Assembly: GCF_000209165.1 (NCBI RefSeq)
Contig: NC_009043.1
Location: 992,001 to 1,056,000 of the forward strand
Source of the DNA: Scheffersomyces stipitis CBS 6054
Lineage: Eukaryota; Ascomycota; Pichiomycetes; Serinales; Debaryomycetaceae
Length of the DNA: 64,000 bases
Reading direction: 5' to 3'
Positions 10,849 to 20,762 of the stretch are shown here, in pieces (within the stretch, counting starts at the first letter, position 1; every line of letters starts with the position of its first letter). Under the pieces are notes generated by a model. That model was given only the letters and a program-made list of their open reading frames with translations. It searched no databases and had not been told where the DNA came from. The position numbers and the translations under genes are program-made.

Positions 10849-12413
10849 AAAAAATTTCTAAAAGTTCTAAAGTAATTTATTATTTGTTTGGGTATATAGA
10901 AGTAATTAGGTTCAAAATGGGTAGTCATCGATATTGGGGATGGCTCATTGGGTTTAGAAATTACAATTGTAGCAAGTCACAATGGTGGCCCAGAAGATTG
11001 GTTGTATTCTATGCCTACGGATTGACTTCCATTCACTTAAACGCCTAAAATTAGACGCCTACGGTAGCCGCCCTCAGTTAGACGACTTCGTATGCACGCG
11101 TGCAAAAAATAAGCTTATCTACAAATGACTACACAGCGCTAGCAGCTGGTGCCACTGCCAAGATGATTTATGTATGCTTGTGGTTTCTAAGCGGGATGAA
11201 TCATACATTATTGCAGGTTAGGCTTTCGCTGGCCGTATCGAACGTTTCAGAACAAGAGGTTGCAGCCACTACCCTGTGTGGCAAAATGCAGGTTATGTCG
11301 ACAACTGTTTTTGTGATCTGATCGGGCAGGTTCCGCTCTTATTTGTTGTATGCACGCTATCGAAGAGGAAAGAAGGTTTTTAAGCACTGAGTCATAGCAG
11401 AGCTGGGCAAGTACAATATACACACATTTTAGCGAATAAGCCATATTTCCTCGTAGTACGTAGTAAGAGAAAGTGGCAATAGCGGGGAATCCAATCCAAC
11501 CCAATCTCTATTTCTTGACTTTGTACTTTTCCGAGAAAATTTCTATTGCGGTTACGACTCATTGGCGTTAGTCGTGTGGAGCCATATCTGCAATATGTAC
11601 ATTGTTGCTCTCAATTTCCCCGTCTTAAATTAGCAGTTGTGAAAAAAATGTGCAATTCTGTGGATTCAGTGACCGACTTTCAGTTTACACTGTTAGCGTA
11701 TTTCTAGGCACTGACATGGGGATCAGGTCCAAGAACAGCCAATCAGCTATTCGAAACCAACATTTTCGGATAGCGCAACCGAAGGTCAGACGACTCCTCT
11801 TCTACTAAAGCTCATAGTAATTTGTCATCTTATCGCAGTCGCAGATTACGAGAAAATTCCACCCATTCTTGCACGATTATTAATCACGTCTTATTAAACA
11901 AATTCACCTGAGCCGCCCGTAGAAAAAAAGTCCAGTCGGTAGCAAGGACCCGCTCGGAGATTACAGACAACGTCTTACTGTATGCTTAGCCTAATTAGTC
12001 ATTATCCGTCTTACAAAACTCTAATTCTGACTCCTTTGCCGTGTGCTACTCTAAAATTGTTGTATAAAGAGTCGCAGATCTGGGGCAGATTTTCTTAAAA
12101 CAGCCCAGCATCTACTTTTTGACGATCTCGTAACTTCTTGGTAGATATATATTCATGGGCACTTGCATTTATTCATAATCATAGACTCTCCTATTCGTAC
12201 AAGCACACAAGTAATCATACTTACTAATTCATAATCATATACTAATTTTTATCATAAACTAATTCGTTATCCTAATTCATTATCATATACTAATTCACAA
12301 GTATCAAGAGACTACTTGATACAGTCATAATCAAATCGCTTCTATTCCTTTTACTCATCTGCTCACAGTAGAGTAATCTGCCAGTCAATTAGACCTATAT
12401 CTCTAATATCATA
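10849..12413. other. Intergenic region between the two BUL-like genes
   Basis: No gene seen in 1.56 kb. It contains a TGCACGCGTGCA palindrome with an embedded ACGCGT (11093-11104), a TGAGTCA core (11388-11394), and, just upstream of the next gene, an AT-rich degenerate repeat (12222-12297). It presumably holds the promoter of copy B. Confidence 0.6.
12222..12297 (+). repeat. Degenerate AT-rich tandem repeat in BUL-B leader
   Basis: About four and a half imperfect copies of an approximately 18-bp unit resembling TACTAATTCATAATCATA end about 115 bp upstream of the ATG of copy B. Some units have lost several bases. It probably lies in the promoter or 5' leader. The TACTAAT words look like branch points, but I see no matching donor and acceptor pair. 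Confidence 0.7.
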
Positions 12414-14651
12414 ATGTCCAAAGAAGAGCTAAAAGACTTGAACTCTGAAACCCAAAGCTCAGAGGGTATGGACCAGTTATGGTCCATTCTTCCATCGTAC
12501 CAAATGTATACGAACACCGTCTCCAAACAATTAAACGTAACCGAAGATGAAAGCATCGAGCCTCCAGCCTACCAGAACTCGTCTACGTCCTCTATTGTTT
12601 CTACTGGATCCAACGACTCTCCTATGACATCTATCATGTCCCCTCCTGGAAATGCTACTATTTCTACAAGAAGCAACAGCGACTCCACCCTTAATGGAGG
12701 AATTATTGTTGCCGAAGGCCATTCGTGGCAGGAAACGATTTTGGATAATGTTCATACGTTACCAAATTTGTCCGAGACTGATAACAAGACGGCTCAGGCC
12801 ATAGAAATGAGCATTCACTTCACCAAGGATATTGTGGAAGTAGGCAAGGAACCTGTAGAAATCGATCCTCTGTTATGCGAATACGCTCAGGGTGACTTTA
12901 TCAATGGATATGTTACTATAAAATCGAACGCCAAAAAACCCATTCCTTTCGAAATGTTCTATGTACTATTTGAAGGAAACATTATCATCTCTAATATTCA
13001 GAACAAAGAGGATAAGAAGCCTGTCAGAGTCAAGAAATTCTTGGAAATGTTTGATTTCAGTGCATCTTTCAACGATGGTAATATCAACAGGTTAATAACA
13101 GATTTCTATAACCCATTCACGTGTCCCGACTTAGTGGATCCTAGCGATGGATCACGTTTGTCGTTTGGTCCCGATAAGCTTATCAGACCAAATCATAGCT
13201 ACAAGAGATTTTTCACTTTCAAGATTCCCAACAACCTCCTTGACTCAGAATGCAACGATCACAACCTAAGCACCCATGTAGAATTGCCACCTTCTATGGG
13301 AACTTCCAAATACCAGTGTTTCCAGTCAGAGACTGGCGCTAATAGGATCAAAGATTTCTCCATGATTGAAACTTCCGTTGCCTATGGAGTTTTAGCCAGA
13401 TTCATCGGTAGAAAGTCCAAGTATGATGTTGATAAGACATTTGAAGCTAATAATAGCACCAAGATTATAAACGCTACTGGTGACGAGTATATGATTTTAA
13501 AGGAAAAAGCTGGTCTCATGCGACTTGTCAAGAAATCCACTAGAATGACAGAAAACGAATTAAAGATGAAGAAGTTGGAAACAAAGATCATAAGACAGAG
13601 TTTATATAACAGAATTAAAGAAAAAATTGAATTGGGAAAGGAATTGCTTAAGACCATCGAGACAGGAGACTACGATGGTTCAGTGGACATTTCCAGGAAG
13701 ATATCAGAAAGTGAATTGCAGTTGGCTAAGTGTAAGCAACAGTATCGTGCTCTTCCTAGAGACGTTAAATTTCCTCAAATGCAAGTGGTGGAGAATTACG
13801 AAGTGTTGGCGCCTTTGACGAAGAAGTCGTTTACAGGCGGTAGCAAAATCATTGGCACATTGAGTTTGACAACTCCAAAGGTAACTCATTTCATCGACTA
13901 CATCAGCCCTGTAAAGTTCAGATGTTGTCAAGAAGTGAGCCAAGAACTCACGGACTCATGGCGGTTGAAGGTTCCTCTTGATTTTTCTGTAATTTTGCCT
14001 TCCATTAGTGGCATTGACCCAAAGAAATTGCCTGAAATAAAGGCTATTTTAGTGGATTTGGCCGCCATTACAGTTCAAACTGAGAAATATCCAATTCCGT
14101 TTGAATTTGACCACGATGCAATCTACAACAGTCCCCAGACCCCAAATACCTTGGAGAAGATGTCAGTAATTGACACTGACAACATCACCAACAACATTGT
14201 CAAACCAATTCAGGAGCAATCTGTTGAATTATACAACCTCATCAAAACTTTAGGTTCTGACAACTTTAAGGTAGATCTCCAATTAATCAACGATATCAAA
14301 TCGCTTTGTCAATTACGAGAGAAATCCATTAACTTGAATGTCCCCGACTTGAAGGTTGTACAAAATGGAAAACTCGTAGAAGCCGAACCGAAGTCTCTCT
14401 TAGCAATTCCTTGGAAACTTGACAGCAAGATAAATGGTTTCAAGAAGAGTTTTGACTTGGAGATCAATTTGGCCTCTGCTTCATTGAAGGGTGTGAAAGA
14501 ACCAGTCGGTGCCAAGGCTTACGACAAATACTGTTTGGTTCCAAACTTTCAATCTTGCTATATGGCCAGAATGTACCAAATTAAGGTAATGTTGGTGTTG
14601 ACCAACAACGAACTTGTGAGGATAAAGATTCCAGTCGTGGTTCAGAAATAA
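12414..14651 (+). CDS. Bul1/Bul2-type Rsp5 adaptor, copy B
   Basis: Second Bul-family adaptor, 745 residues, tandem to copy A and clearly paralogous. Shared blocks include KPIPFEMFYVLFEGN, KKFLEMFDFSASFN, VAYGVLARFIGRKSKYD and the C-terminal CLVPNFQSCYMARMYQIK. The Rsp5-binding PPAY motif is at residues 50-53, close to the N-terminus as in S. cerevisiae Bul1, where the motif is PPSY. A basic, helical insert (about residues 375-440, many Lys/Glu) separates the two Bul domains and is probably a coiled segment. The role is inferred as ubiquitin-dependent down-regulation of nutrient permeases; which permeases cannot be told. The gene ends only about 105 bp from the convergent FMP40 gene. An alternative reading as a general alpha-arrestin (Art family) is unlikely because the Bul-specific C-terminal block is intact. 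Confidence 0.88.
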   Translation: MSKEELKDLNSETQSSEGMDQLWSILPSYQMYTNTVSKQLNVTEDESIEPPAYQNSSTSSIVSTGSNDSPMTSIMSPPGNATISTRSNSDSTLNGGIIVAEGHSWQETILDNVHTLPNLSETDNKTAQAIEMSIHFTKDIVEVGKEPVEIDPLLCEYAQGDFINGYVTIKSNAKKPIPFEMFYVLFEGNIIISNIQNKEDKKPVRVKKFLEMFDFSASFNDGNINRLITDFYNPFTCPDLVDPSDGSRLSFGPDKLIRPNHSYKRFFTFKIPNNLLDSECNDHNLSTHVELPPSMGTSKYQCFQSETGANRIKDFSMIETSVAYGVLARFIGRKSKYDVDKTFEANNSTKIINATGDEYMILKEKAGLMRLVKKSTRMTENELKMKKLETKIIRQSLYNRIKEKIELGKELLKTIETGDYDGSVDISRKISESELQLAKCKQQYRALPRDVKFPQMQVVENYEVLAPLTKKSFTGGSKIIGTLSLTTPKVTHFIDYISPVKFRCCQEVSQELTDSWRLKVPLDFSVILPSISGIDPKKLPEIKAILVDLAAITVQTEKYPIPFEFDHDAIYNSPQTPNTLEKMSVIDTDNITNNIVKPIQEQSVELYNLIKTLGSDNFKVDLQLINDIKSLCQLREKSINLNVPDLKVVQNGKLVEAEPKSLLAIPWKLDSKINGFKKSFDLEINLASASLKGVKEPVGAKAYDKYCLVPNFQSCYMARMYQIKVMLVLTNNELVRIKIPVVVQK

Positions 14652-14757
14652 AGTCAGTATCATTCCGGCAATGGTAAAATATGTACATAGTATAATTCAG
14701 AATAGAGATACCTATAGAAACATATGCCTATTTGATGTATAATAATAAAATTATATT
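14652..14757. terminator. Shared 3' region of convergent genes
   Basis: A 106-bp AT-rich spacer between the stop codons of BUL copy B (+) and FMP40 (-). It contains TATGTACATAGTATA- and ATAATAATAAAATTAT-type runs typical of yeast polyadenylation signals on both strands. Confidence 0.5.
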
Positions 14758-16677
14758 CTAACTGGCACAACTGCATTGTAGCATGGAATAATCTTCTCCT
14801 TTGTCTCCCTGAAGCAACCATGATTGTTCCAACTCTTTCAAGTCATCACCCCATTTAGTGGAATCAAATGGATAGAAACTCATCCTCTCTAACTTTTTCA
14901 AGTAGGACAAGTCGTAAGCACCCGAATCTTGAACATGGGCAATAACCTGGTCGAGAATCCAGTTGCGGGGCAAGAACACAGGATTATACTTCTTGCTTTC
15001 TAAGCGGGAGAAGGTAGGATCTATTGCCCGAGACTCTTCCAAATGTGCACGGTATACCCCTAACCAGCTTTTAATTTCATCGGTCAATTCCTTTTTAGAG
15101 TATCTGTTATCATTCTCGTCATAAGAAGGAGCCAAAATATTATCGGCAATTGCGTCGGGGTTATAGTTCTCAGCATCAAATTTCTGGTCCTGCAATATTA
15201 AGAAAAACTTATTGTAGTCACATTTGACTTTGTATAGCACTTCAAGCAAGGGTGCAATCAACTCGACGTTGTGCTTATCAATATTTGTGTAGTCTATTAT
15301 CTTTGGCGATATACCCAAACGGGCAAAGAAAGTTTCCACATACTTCTTGGTAAATGCGTATTGGTATACATCTCCACCTATTTCTATTATTTTAGTAGCT
15401 CTCTTGATAATTGCATCTTCCCAATCCTTATCTATTTCGCCTCTTTCAAATTTAGGATCAGATAACAATTTGGAACCGGCACCTATCAATTCAGCCAAGT
15501 CTTCACCTAATCTGGTTAAGTTCCACCAGATTGCCGTAGGAGTATTACGGTACCCGTATCTCTGTTCGTGGTCTTCTGAATTGGGAGTGTACGTTGGACT
15601 GTACTTGTCCATGATAGAGAAAGGACCAAAGTCCATTGTCAAGCCAAGAATAGAAGTATTATCAGTATTCAAGACTCCATTCAAGAACCCATAGGATTGT
15701 GTGAGAGCCGTGGTAGTGGCATTTCTCACTATAGTTTCGTAATACATTTTATCGTAGTCAGTTAGTTCACCGAGTGATTCGGTAGTGTTATCAAAGAAGT
15801 CAGACTTTTCCCTGAGAAGGTTTTCAAAGTTGCAGAATTTAGTACCCTCTACAGTGAAGAGCTCATCAATGACATAATCACTCAACTTCCTTATACCACT
15901 TCTATCGCCCCTCCATCTGTAAAGATCGAACGTGCCCAACCTGATCCACAGCTCAGCGAATCTAGACACAATGGCACATTTCTCGGCAGCATGTCTCTGG
16001 GCGTAAGTAGCAGGAAGATACGTGAGCGACAAAGCTCTGGTGGTTGGGATTCCAATGGCATTCAAGTGCTCAGAGATTATGTATTCACGAATAGAAGACC
16101 TGAGAACAGCCTTTCCGTCAGCAAATCTCGAGTACGGAGTCTTACCAGAGCCCTTCAATTGCACTTCATACTTGTGCCTATTATTTGACTGCACTTTTGC
16201 TTTCGGCACTTCAAAGAGGTTCACCACTCTTCCGTCGCCCAATTGTCCAGCGAATTGACCAAATTGCCAGCCAGCATATGCCTGGGAGTATGGAAATGGA
16301 TAACCTTTATCTTGAAACGTATCTTTGTACATTAGGTAGAATTCTCCGCTGACTAATTCTTGGAACTCTTTATCGTTGACTTGTTCCGGATCAAGTCCAA
16401 GATCGTTCAAGGCCGCTTCGTTAGCAGTCAAGAATCGATACTCCTTTCTCAACTCGGGCAACGAATAGGAAAATCCTCCTGACGAGAGTATTCTTGGTTT
16501 ATTGATAATGCCATCTTCATTCTTCGCAGCTACTTCCGTAGAGGCGATCTTCCCATCTGGTTCTATATAGCTTGAAAAAGACGAAGTCTTTGGCAATTCC
16601 GATAATTTACTCATGGTGTGTGATCTTCTGAACGATATCAACGAGTTTCTAAAACTACGCAGAACAATTCTCAGCAT
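14758..16677 (-). CDS. FMP40: Mitochondrial protein AMPylase, SelO family
   Basis: SelO pseudokinase-fold enzyme that transfers AMP to Ser/Thr/Tyr of target proteins; in yeast it works in mitochondria and is linked to oxidative-stress defence. The first 22 residues (MLRIVLRSFRNSLISFRRSH, rich in Arg/Ser and lacking acidic residues) form a good mitochondrial presequence; an internal Met at 22 would give a cytosolic form. Core motifs are visible: KYEVQLKGSGKTPYSRFADG (nucleotide-binding, about residues 169-188), RSSIREYIISEHLNAIGIPTTR, and GVLNTDNTSILGLTMDFGPF (catalytic/metal loop with Asp349). The C-terminus ends QCSCAS, with Cys637 in the place where animal SelO carries selenocysteine. The length of 639 is normal for the family. 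It is convergent with BUL-B and lies downstream of the shikimate dehydrogenase-like gene on the same strand. Confidence 0.93.
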   Translation of the reverse strand: MLRIVLRSFRNSLISFRRSHTMSKLSELPKTSSFSSYIEPDGKIASTEVAAKNEDGIINKPRILSSGGFSYSLPELRKEYRFLTANEAALNDLGLDPEQVNDKEFQELVSGEFYLMYKDTFQDKGYPFPYSQAYAGWQFGQFAGQLGDGRVVNLFEVPKAKVQSNNRHKYEVQLKGSGKTPYSRFADGKAVLRSSIREYIISEHLNAIGIPTTRALSLTYLPATYAQRHAAEKCAIVSRFAELWIRLGTFDLYRWRGDRSGIRKLSDYVIDELFTVEGTKFCNFENLLREKSDFFDNTTESLGELTDYDKMYYETIVRNATTTALTQSYGFLNGVLNTDNTSILGLTMDFGPFSIMDKYSPTYTPNSEDHEQRYGYRNTPTAIWWNLTRLGEDLAELIGAGSKLLSDPKFERGEIDKDWEDAIIKRATKIIEIGGDVYQYAFTKKYVETFFARLGISPKIIDYTNIDKHNVELIAPLLEVLYKVKCDYNKFFLILQDQKFDAENYNPDAIADNILAPSYDENDNRYSKKELTDEIKSWLGVYRAHLEESRAIDPTFSRLESKKYNPVFLPRNWILDQVIAHVQDSGAYDLSYLKKLERMSFYPFDSTKWGDDLKELEQSWLLQGDKGEDYSMLQCSCAS

Positions 16678-17025
16678 TGAGAGGAATTCCGCTGACTTTT
16701 TAGTAAGAAGATTAAGTCTTGATAAGTGAGGCTAGTGGCCAGGACTGAAAAATAGCCTGCGCTAAAAAATAGGTGTTTAGCGCAGTTCCGAAACACGGGG
16801 TGATGGCTGCGAAAGGACTTAAGAATAAGAAGTATAGATGAAGATATGGGCATTGCAATTAAGGTCTTAGCTAAACGTATTTGTTTATATTGCATGTAGA
16901 TATAAGAGGAAAGCACAAACTATTCGGTTACGACATGGTGTATAGTAGTAGAATGAAACAAAATGGCTTTCAATATTGAGTTTTCTTGTAGTGAAAATAC
17001 GAAAAAGAGTATTATGCTAATCTGA
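16678..17025. other. Intergenic, FMP40 upstream region
   Basis: 348 bp between FMP40 and the stop of the next minus-strand gene. It should contain the FMP40 promoter and the 3' end of its neighbour; no distinctive element is seen. An 81-codon minus-strand frame overlapping FMP40's start is not convincing. Confidence 0.6.
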
Positions 17026-17955
17026 CTACTCTTTTTCGATTATCTTGTAGACATACTCTATTGTCTCCCTAATGCTACTCTCCGGAAGGGTGGTCCCAGT
17101 CCACAACTCCAGCTGGGCAAGACCCTGGTAGATCATGGCTTCGATGCCTGAAATCACTTTCCAACCACTAGCCTCGAACTCCTTGAAAAGTCTTGTGGAT
17201 GGCTTGGGATGGTAGCACATCTCAAGAATAGTGCCTTTCGTCTTCGACTCTAGAAAAACTTGTATTGTTTTTCTGGCCAAAAGCTCTTCCTCAGTAATGG
17301 GTGCAAAATCCGGAACGGTGCTCACTATAAGCAATGGCGATTCCACGGCTTGTGCCAGTTCTGGGCTCTCTATATGGACAATTTTACCTTGGAAACCTGC
17401 CAGAACCATTGATTCGCGTACCGCTTCCACTTCCAGAGCAAATCTGTTGACCACATATATAGTGGAGCAGTGGAAATATTCGTGCAAAGCATATATTGCT
17501 GAACGGCATGCACCTCCTCCACCATACACCAATCCGGGTTTTGCTAGTTTCTTCGATGTGGCCACAATACCTTTGGCATTTAGTAAGAATGAATCTCTGA
17601 TGCCTATTGTATCTGTATTAGTACCAATGTATAATTTGTTCCCATCGTTGTCGTTTCGCAAGTAGATTGTATTGATGGCTCCTACTACTCTGGCAGATTC
17701 GTCCACAGTATTCACCTTATCGAACATCCTGACCTTGTTGGGCATTGTAACAGCTGCGCCAGCACAGCTTTCAGAGTACAAGAACCGTTCGAACTCGGGA
17801 ATATCACTGCTGTCCAACAAGCCATACCTCCAATTGAAGCCCAACTTGGAGAAGACGTAGTTGAGGAGCAACGGGGCCCTGGAGTGCTGGATGGATTCGC
17901 CAAATAATTTGATCTCCAAGGGTTCGGACCGTTTCACATCCGTGGATAGCGTCAT
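17026..17955 (-). CDS. Stand-alone shikimate/quinate dehydrogenase-like protein
   Basis: AroE/QDH-fold oxidoreductase of 309 residues, separate from the Aro1 pentafunctional protein in which fungi normally carry this activity. The substrate domain has GESIQHSRAPLL (residues 19-30), AVTMPNK with the presumed catalytic Lys74, GAINTI (92-97) and GTNTD with the presumed catalytic Asp115. The nucleotide domain has a Gly-rich turn GGGGACRSA (145-153), followed by a beta-alpha-beta pattern, and the C-terminal YHPKPSTRL and IEAMIYQGLAQ blocks typical of the family. Unusually, the second Ser of the HSxSP substrate-binding motif is Ala here (HSRAP), so the natural substrate may not be shikimate. A plausible role is quinate or related hydroaromatic-acid use; this is inference. 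The start ATG has no in-frame alternative upstream that looks better. Confidence 0.82.
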   Translation of the reverse strand: MTLSTDVKRSEPLEIKLFGESIQHSRAPLLLNYVFSKLGFNWRYGLLDSSDIPEFERFLYSESCAGAAVTMPNKVRMFDKVNTVDESARVVGAINTIYLRNDNDGNKLYIGTNTDTIGIRDSFLLNAKGIVATSKKLAKPGLVYGGGGACRSAIYALHEYFHCSTIYVVNRFALEVEAVRESMVLAGFQGKIVHIESPELAQAVESPLLIVSTVPDFAPITEEELLARKTIQVFLESKTKGTILEMCYHPKPSTRLFKEFEASGWKVISGIEAMIYQGLAQLELWTGTTLPESSIRETIEYVYKIIEKE

Positions 17956-18373
17956 TCTATTATGACTATCTATATATCAGGTGTATGTCTATTTATAACT
18001 ACTTAAACAATCTGATCGCCGATCGATTTATTCTTGAATTGATGTTGTCGATCTTTCTGATTTTTACCTTCTTCATTCATAGATAGACCCATGGAGCTCT
18101 TCGTTCACTCTCGTGTCTATATACATTAACATCAACGACCACAACCATAAAATCTACTCCTTTGTCTCTCCTCCACGTCAAAAAAACCCTTACACAAACA
18201 CCAAGATTCACGCCTATTTATTCGTGCGACATGTTGACGCGACCACTAGCAGATTCGTGTAGGTGTTACAATTAATTTTCAGTCTTCACTCAAAACGATA
18301 ACGTTACTTCATTTTCACTTGTTTTATATCTATACATACCTAGCATATACATAACCTACCCATATAACCAGTT
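17956..18373. other. Divergent promoter region
   Basis: 418 bp shared by the dehydrogenase-like gene (-) and the mannosyltransferase gene (+). It is AT-rich with several TATA-like runs near both ends; I see no specific transcription-factor consensus. Confidence 0.6.
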
Positions 18374-20194
18374 ATGTCATTGCTCAAGGTCCTCTTTAAA
18401 CAGAGGTTGAAGTTGGTGGCAGCCATAGTGATACTATTGCTCTTTTCCCAGTTGGGTGGCCGTGGAAGAAAGTCGCAGACCATCCCCAACTTACAAGCCG
18501 GCTCAGGCTCAGACACTATACCTAACGGGTATCCTATAGATGTTGCAGCAATTGAAAAGGACCGGAAGAAACCCAAGATCCACGGGTTTGATCCAGAAGA
18601 AGTCGTAGCCAGTGGAAAGCTTTCTGCAGACTCCATCATCAGATCCATCAGAGACTACACAGTATTCTTCAACAACATGGAGAGTTATGCCCCTGGCGGA
18701 CACTCGTTGAAAGACAAATACAAAGAAGGCGGAAAGGCCAAGGAGTTGTTTTCCAACCACGATTCGTTCTTATTCTCCAAAGAGTACTTGGAAAATGTGT
18801 TGGACGTCTCAAACGACATGAAAGACAGATTGCTGAATTCGCACAAGAACTATGTCGACGTACAGATGAAGAAATTGATAGAGGTATACGGCTTGGACAC
18901 ATTTGGCAACATTTTGAAAACAGACACCGAGTGGGACGACTACCACGGCAGTTCTGGCTATGTATTGGTAGGAGGTGGAAAGTACAGTTTCTTGTCGTAT
19001 CTTGTAATCAGACAAATCCGAGCTACTGGAGCTAAGAAACCAATCGAGTTGTTCATTCCAAGTAAGTTAGAATACGAAAAGGCTTTCTGTGAGACGATTT
19101 TGCCTAAGTATAATGCCAGATGTAACGTATTCGATACGAAGTTGGCTGGTAACCTCAAGAAATCTTTCAATCTTGGAGGTTACCAGTACAAGATGTTGGC
19201 TCTTATGAGCTCCTCCTTCGAAAGGGTAATGTATATTGACTCTGACAACTTCCCTACTAGAAACATGGATTATTTATTCGACTCGGAGTTGTTCAACGAG
19301 AAGGGGTTGATCTTGTGGCCCGATGCTTGGGCAAGAACGACTAATCCTGTCTTCTACGAAATAGCCGGAATCAAAGTCAAGGAGAACAAGCTCAGATACT
19401 CCACCTACGATAAGAAACAAGCCGAAAAGGAAGGAAAGCCATTAAAGCCATTGTCTGAATTTAGTTTCAAAGACTCATGGTTCCACGATTTCGAGGGAGC
19501 ACTTCCGGATCCAACTTCGGAAACAGGCATGCTTTTGATTAATAGAACGTCCCATCTCAAGACATTACTCTTGGCCTTATACTACAATGTTTATGGACCA
19601 TTCTACTACTATCCCTTGTTGACACAGGGTTCTGCAGGAGAAGGTGATAAAGAGACGTTTATTGCGGCAGCCACTGCCATGCAGCAGACATATTTCCAAA
19701 CATTGAAACAATTCAAATGGACTGGCTATGTTTCACAAAATGATAACAAATTCACTTCGAAGGCTTTGGCGCACTATGATCCCATTCAATCACAGGATAC
19801 GTCGAAAGATGACATTGATATCGTCTTCATGCATTTGTCGTATCCTAAGTACTATCCTAACTGGCTTGTGGATAACCATGACTTGGTCTATCGTGAAAGT
19901 GGCGACCATATTAGAATGTACGAGTCGATCTATGAGAACGTTGGCTACGATTTTGATTTGCGCGTGTTACAATTCTTCACTCAGGCTATTTGTCCCAACT
20001 ACTACGATTCTCAAACATCGAAGGCCGTGGATGGAGAAGATATTGATATGATGGAAGAATACATGGGTGACTACCTAGCTTATGTAGACGATGACGAAGA
20101 GCACAACATCAACAGATGTAAGGATGTTTTCATTCCTCACTTGCAATGGTTGAAGGAAACCACCAAGTTCAAAGAAGGGCTGGTGATAGTATAG
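18374..20194 (+). CDS. MNN2-type alpha-1,2-mannosyltransferase
   Basis: Golgi type II membrane glycosyltransferase that adds alpha-1,2-mannose branches to the outer chain of N-linked mannan (Mnn2/Mnn5 family, expanded in Candida). The 606-residue protein has a short cytosolic tail, a single membrane anchor at about residues 11-27 (LKLVAAIVILLLF), a stem, and a lumenal catalytic domain. The metal-binding DxD is clear in YIDSDNFPTRNMDYLF, with Asp289 and Asp291. Other family blocks are GRGRKSQTIP-type basic residues after the anchor, YQYKMLALMSSSFERVMYID, and a late LSYPKYYPNW segment. Its length matches S. cerevisiae Mnn2 (about 600). Which Mnn2-family member it corresponds to cannot be settled without a tree. 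The last residues include a CTG codon. Confidence 0.9.
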   Translation: MSLLKVLFKQRLKLVAAIVILLLFSQLGGRGRKSQTIPNLQAGSGSDTIPNGYPIDVAAIEKDRKKPKIHGFDPEEVVASGKLSADSIIRSIRDYTVFFNNMESYAPGGHSLKDKYKEGGKAKELFSNHDSFLFSKEYLENVLDVSNDMKDRLLNSHKNYVDVQMKKLIEVYGLDTFGNILKTDTEWDDYHGSSGYVLVGGGKYSFLSYLVIRQIRATGAKKPIELFIPSKLEYEKAFCETILPKYNARCNVFDTKLAGNLKKSFNLGGYQYKMLALMSSSFERVMYIDSDNFPTRNMDYLFDSELFNEKGLILWPDAWARTTNPVFYEIAGIKVKENKLRYSTYDKKQAEKEGKPLKPLSEFSFKDSWFHDFEGALPDPTSETGMLLINRTSHLKTLLLALYYNVYGPFYYYPLLTQGSAGEGDKETFIAAATAMQQTYFQTLKQFKWTGYVSQNDNKFTSKALAHYDPIQSQDTSKDDIDIVFMHLSYPKYYPNWLVDNHDLVYRESGDHIRMYESIYENVGYDFDLRVLQFFTQAICPNYYDSQTSKAVDGEDIDMMEEYMGDYLAYVDDDEEHNINRCKDVFIPHLQWLKETTKFKEGLVIV

Positions 20195-20762
20195 TTACAA
20201 TAAAGAGACCTACTCATATATAATGTCATAAATTAATCGCTCCCTTACAATTGACTTTTGCATCGCTTTTTAATTATAATGAATGTAGTTCCACAGCAGT
20301 TAATGTAGAATAGTGAACAGGAAAAGATTCAGTGGAATTTCAGAACTCTTCCCAGGGTACCAAACAAGATCTACCTAAATGATTTTGCCATCACATTATT
20401 CTCACTCCATTAAACGGCATCGGAAAGTAGTGATGCACATAAAAGCAACCTGAAATGGTGTCGAATGTAGCTTCCTTTCATCACTGTCGTAAGTACGAAC
20501 TCGCATTCAGAGAAACTAAAGGAAGCCAAATTTGTATATTTGCGCTCCGGGCCGGAAGAAGACGGATTCGGATCGCTACTCTTTCCAAATTTTAGTACAA
20601 AAAGAGCAACTTGGAACTATCGGTGGAAAAATACTTACGGGGTTCTGATCCATTTATTCGGCACCTGAAAGATGACCCAGCCTTCTCATCTATAGCGGCA
20701 TGTAATATATATTAACCTTTCTGCCCGCACTTCAAGGACTTTATTTCGTTTCTTGTCGGTGT
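20195..20762. other. Intergenic, MFS gene promoter
   Basis: 568 bp containing the mannosyltransferase 3' end and the MFS promoter. A TAATATATATTAA run at about 20703-20715 lies about 50 bp upstream of the ATG and may act as a TATA element. Confidence 0.55.
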
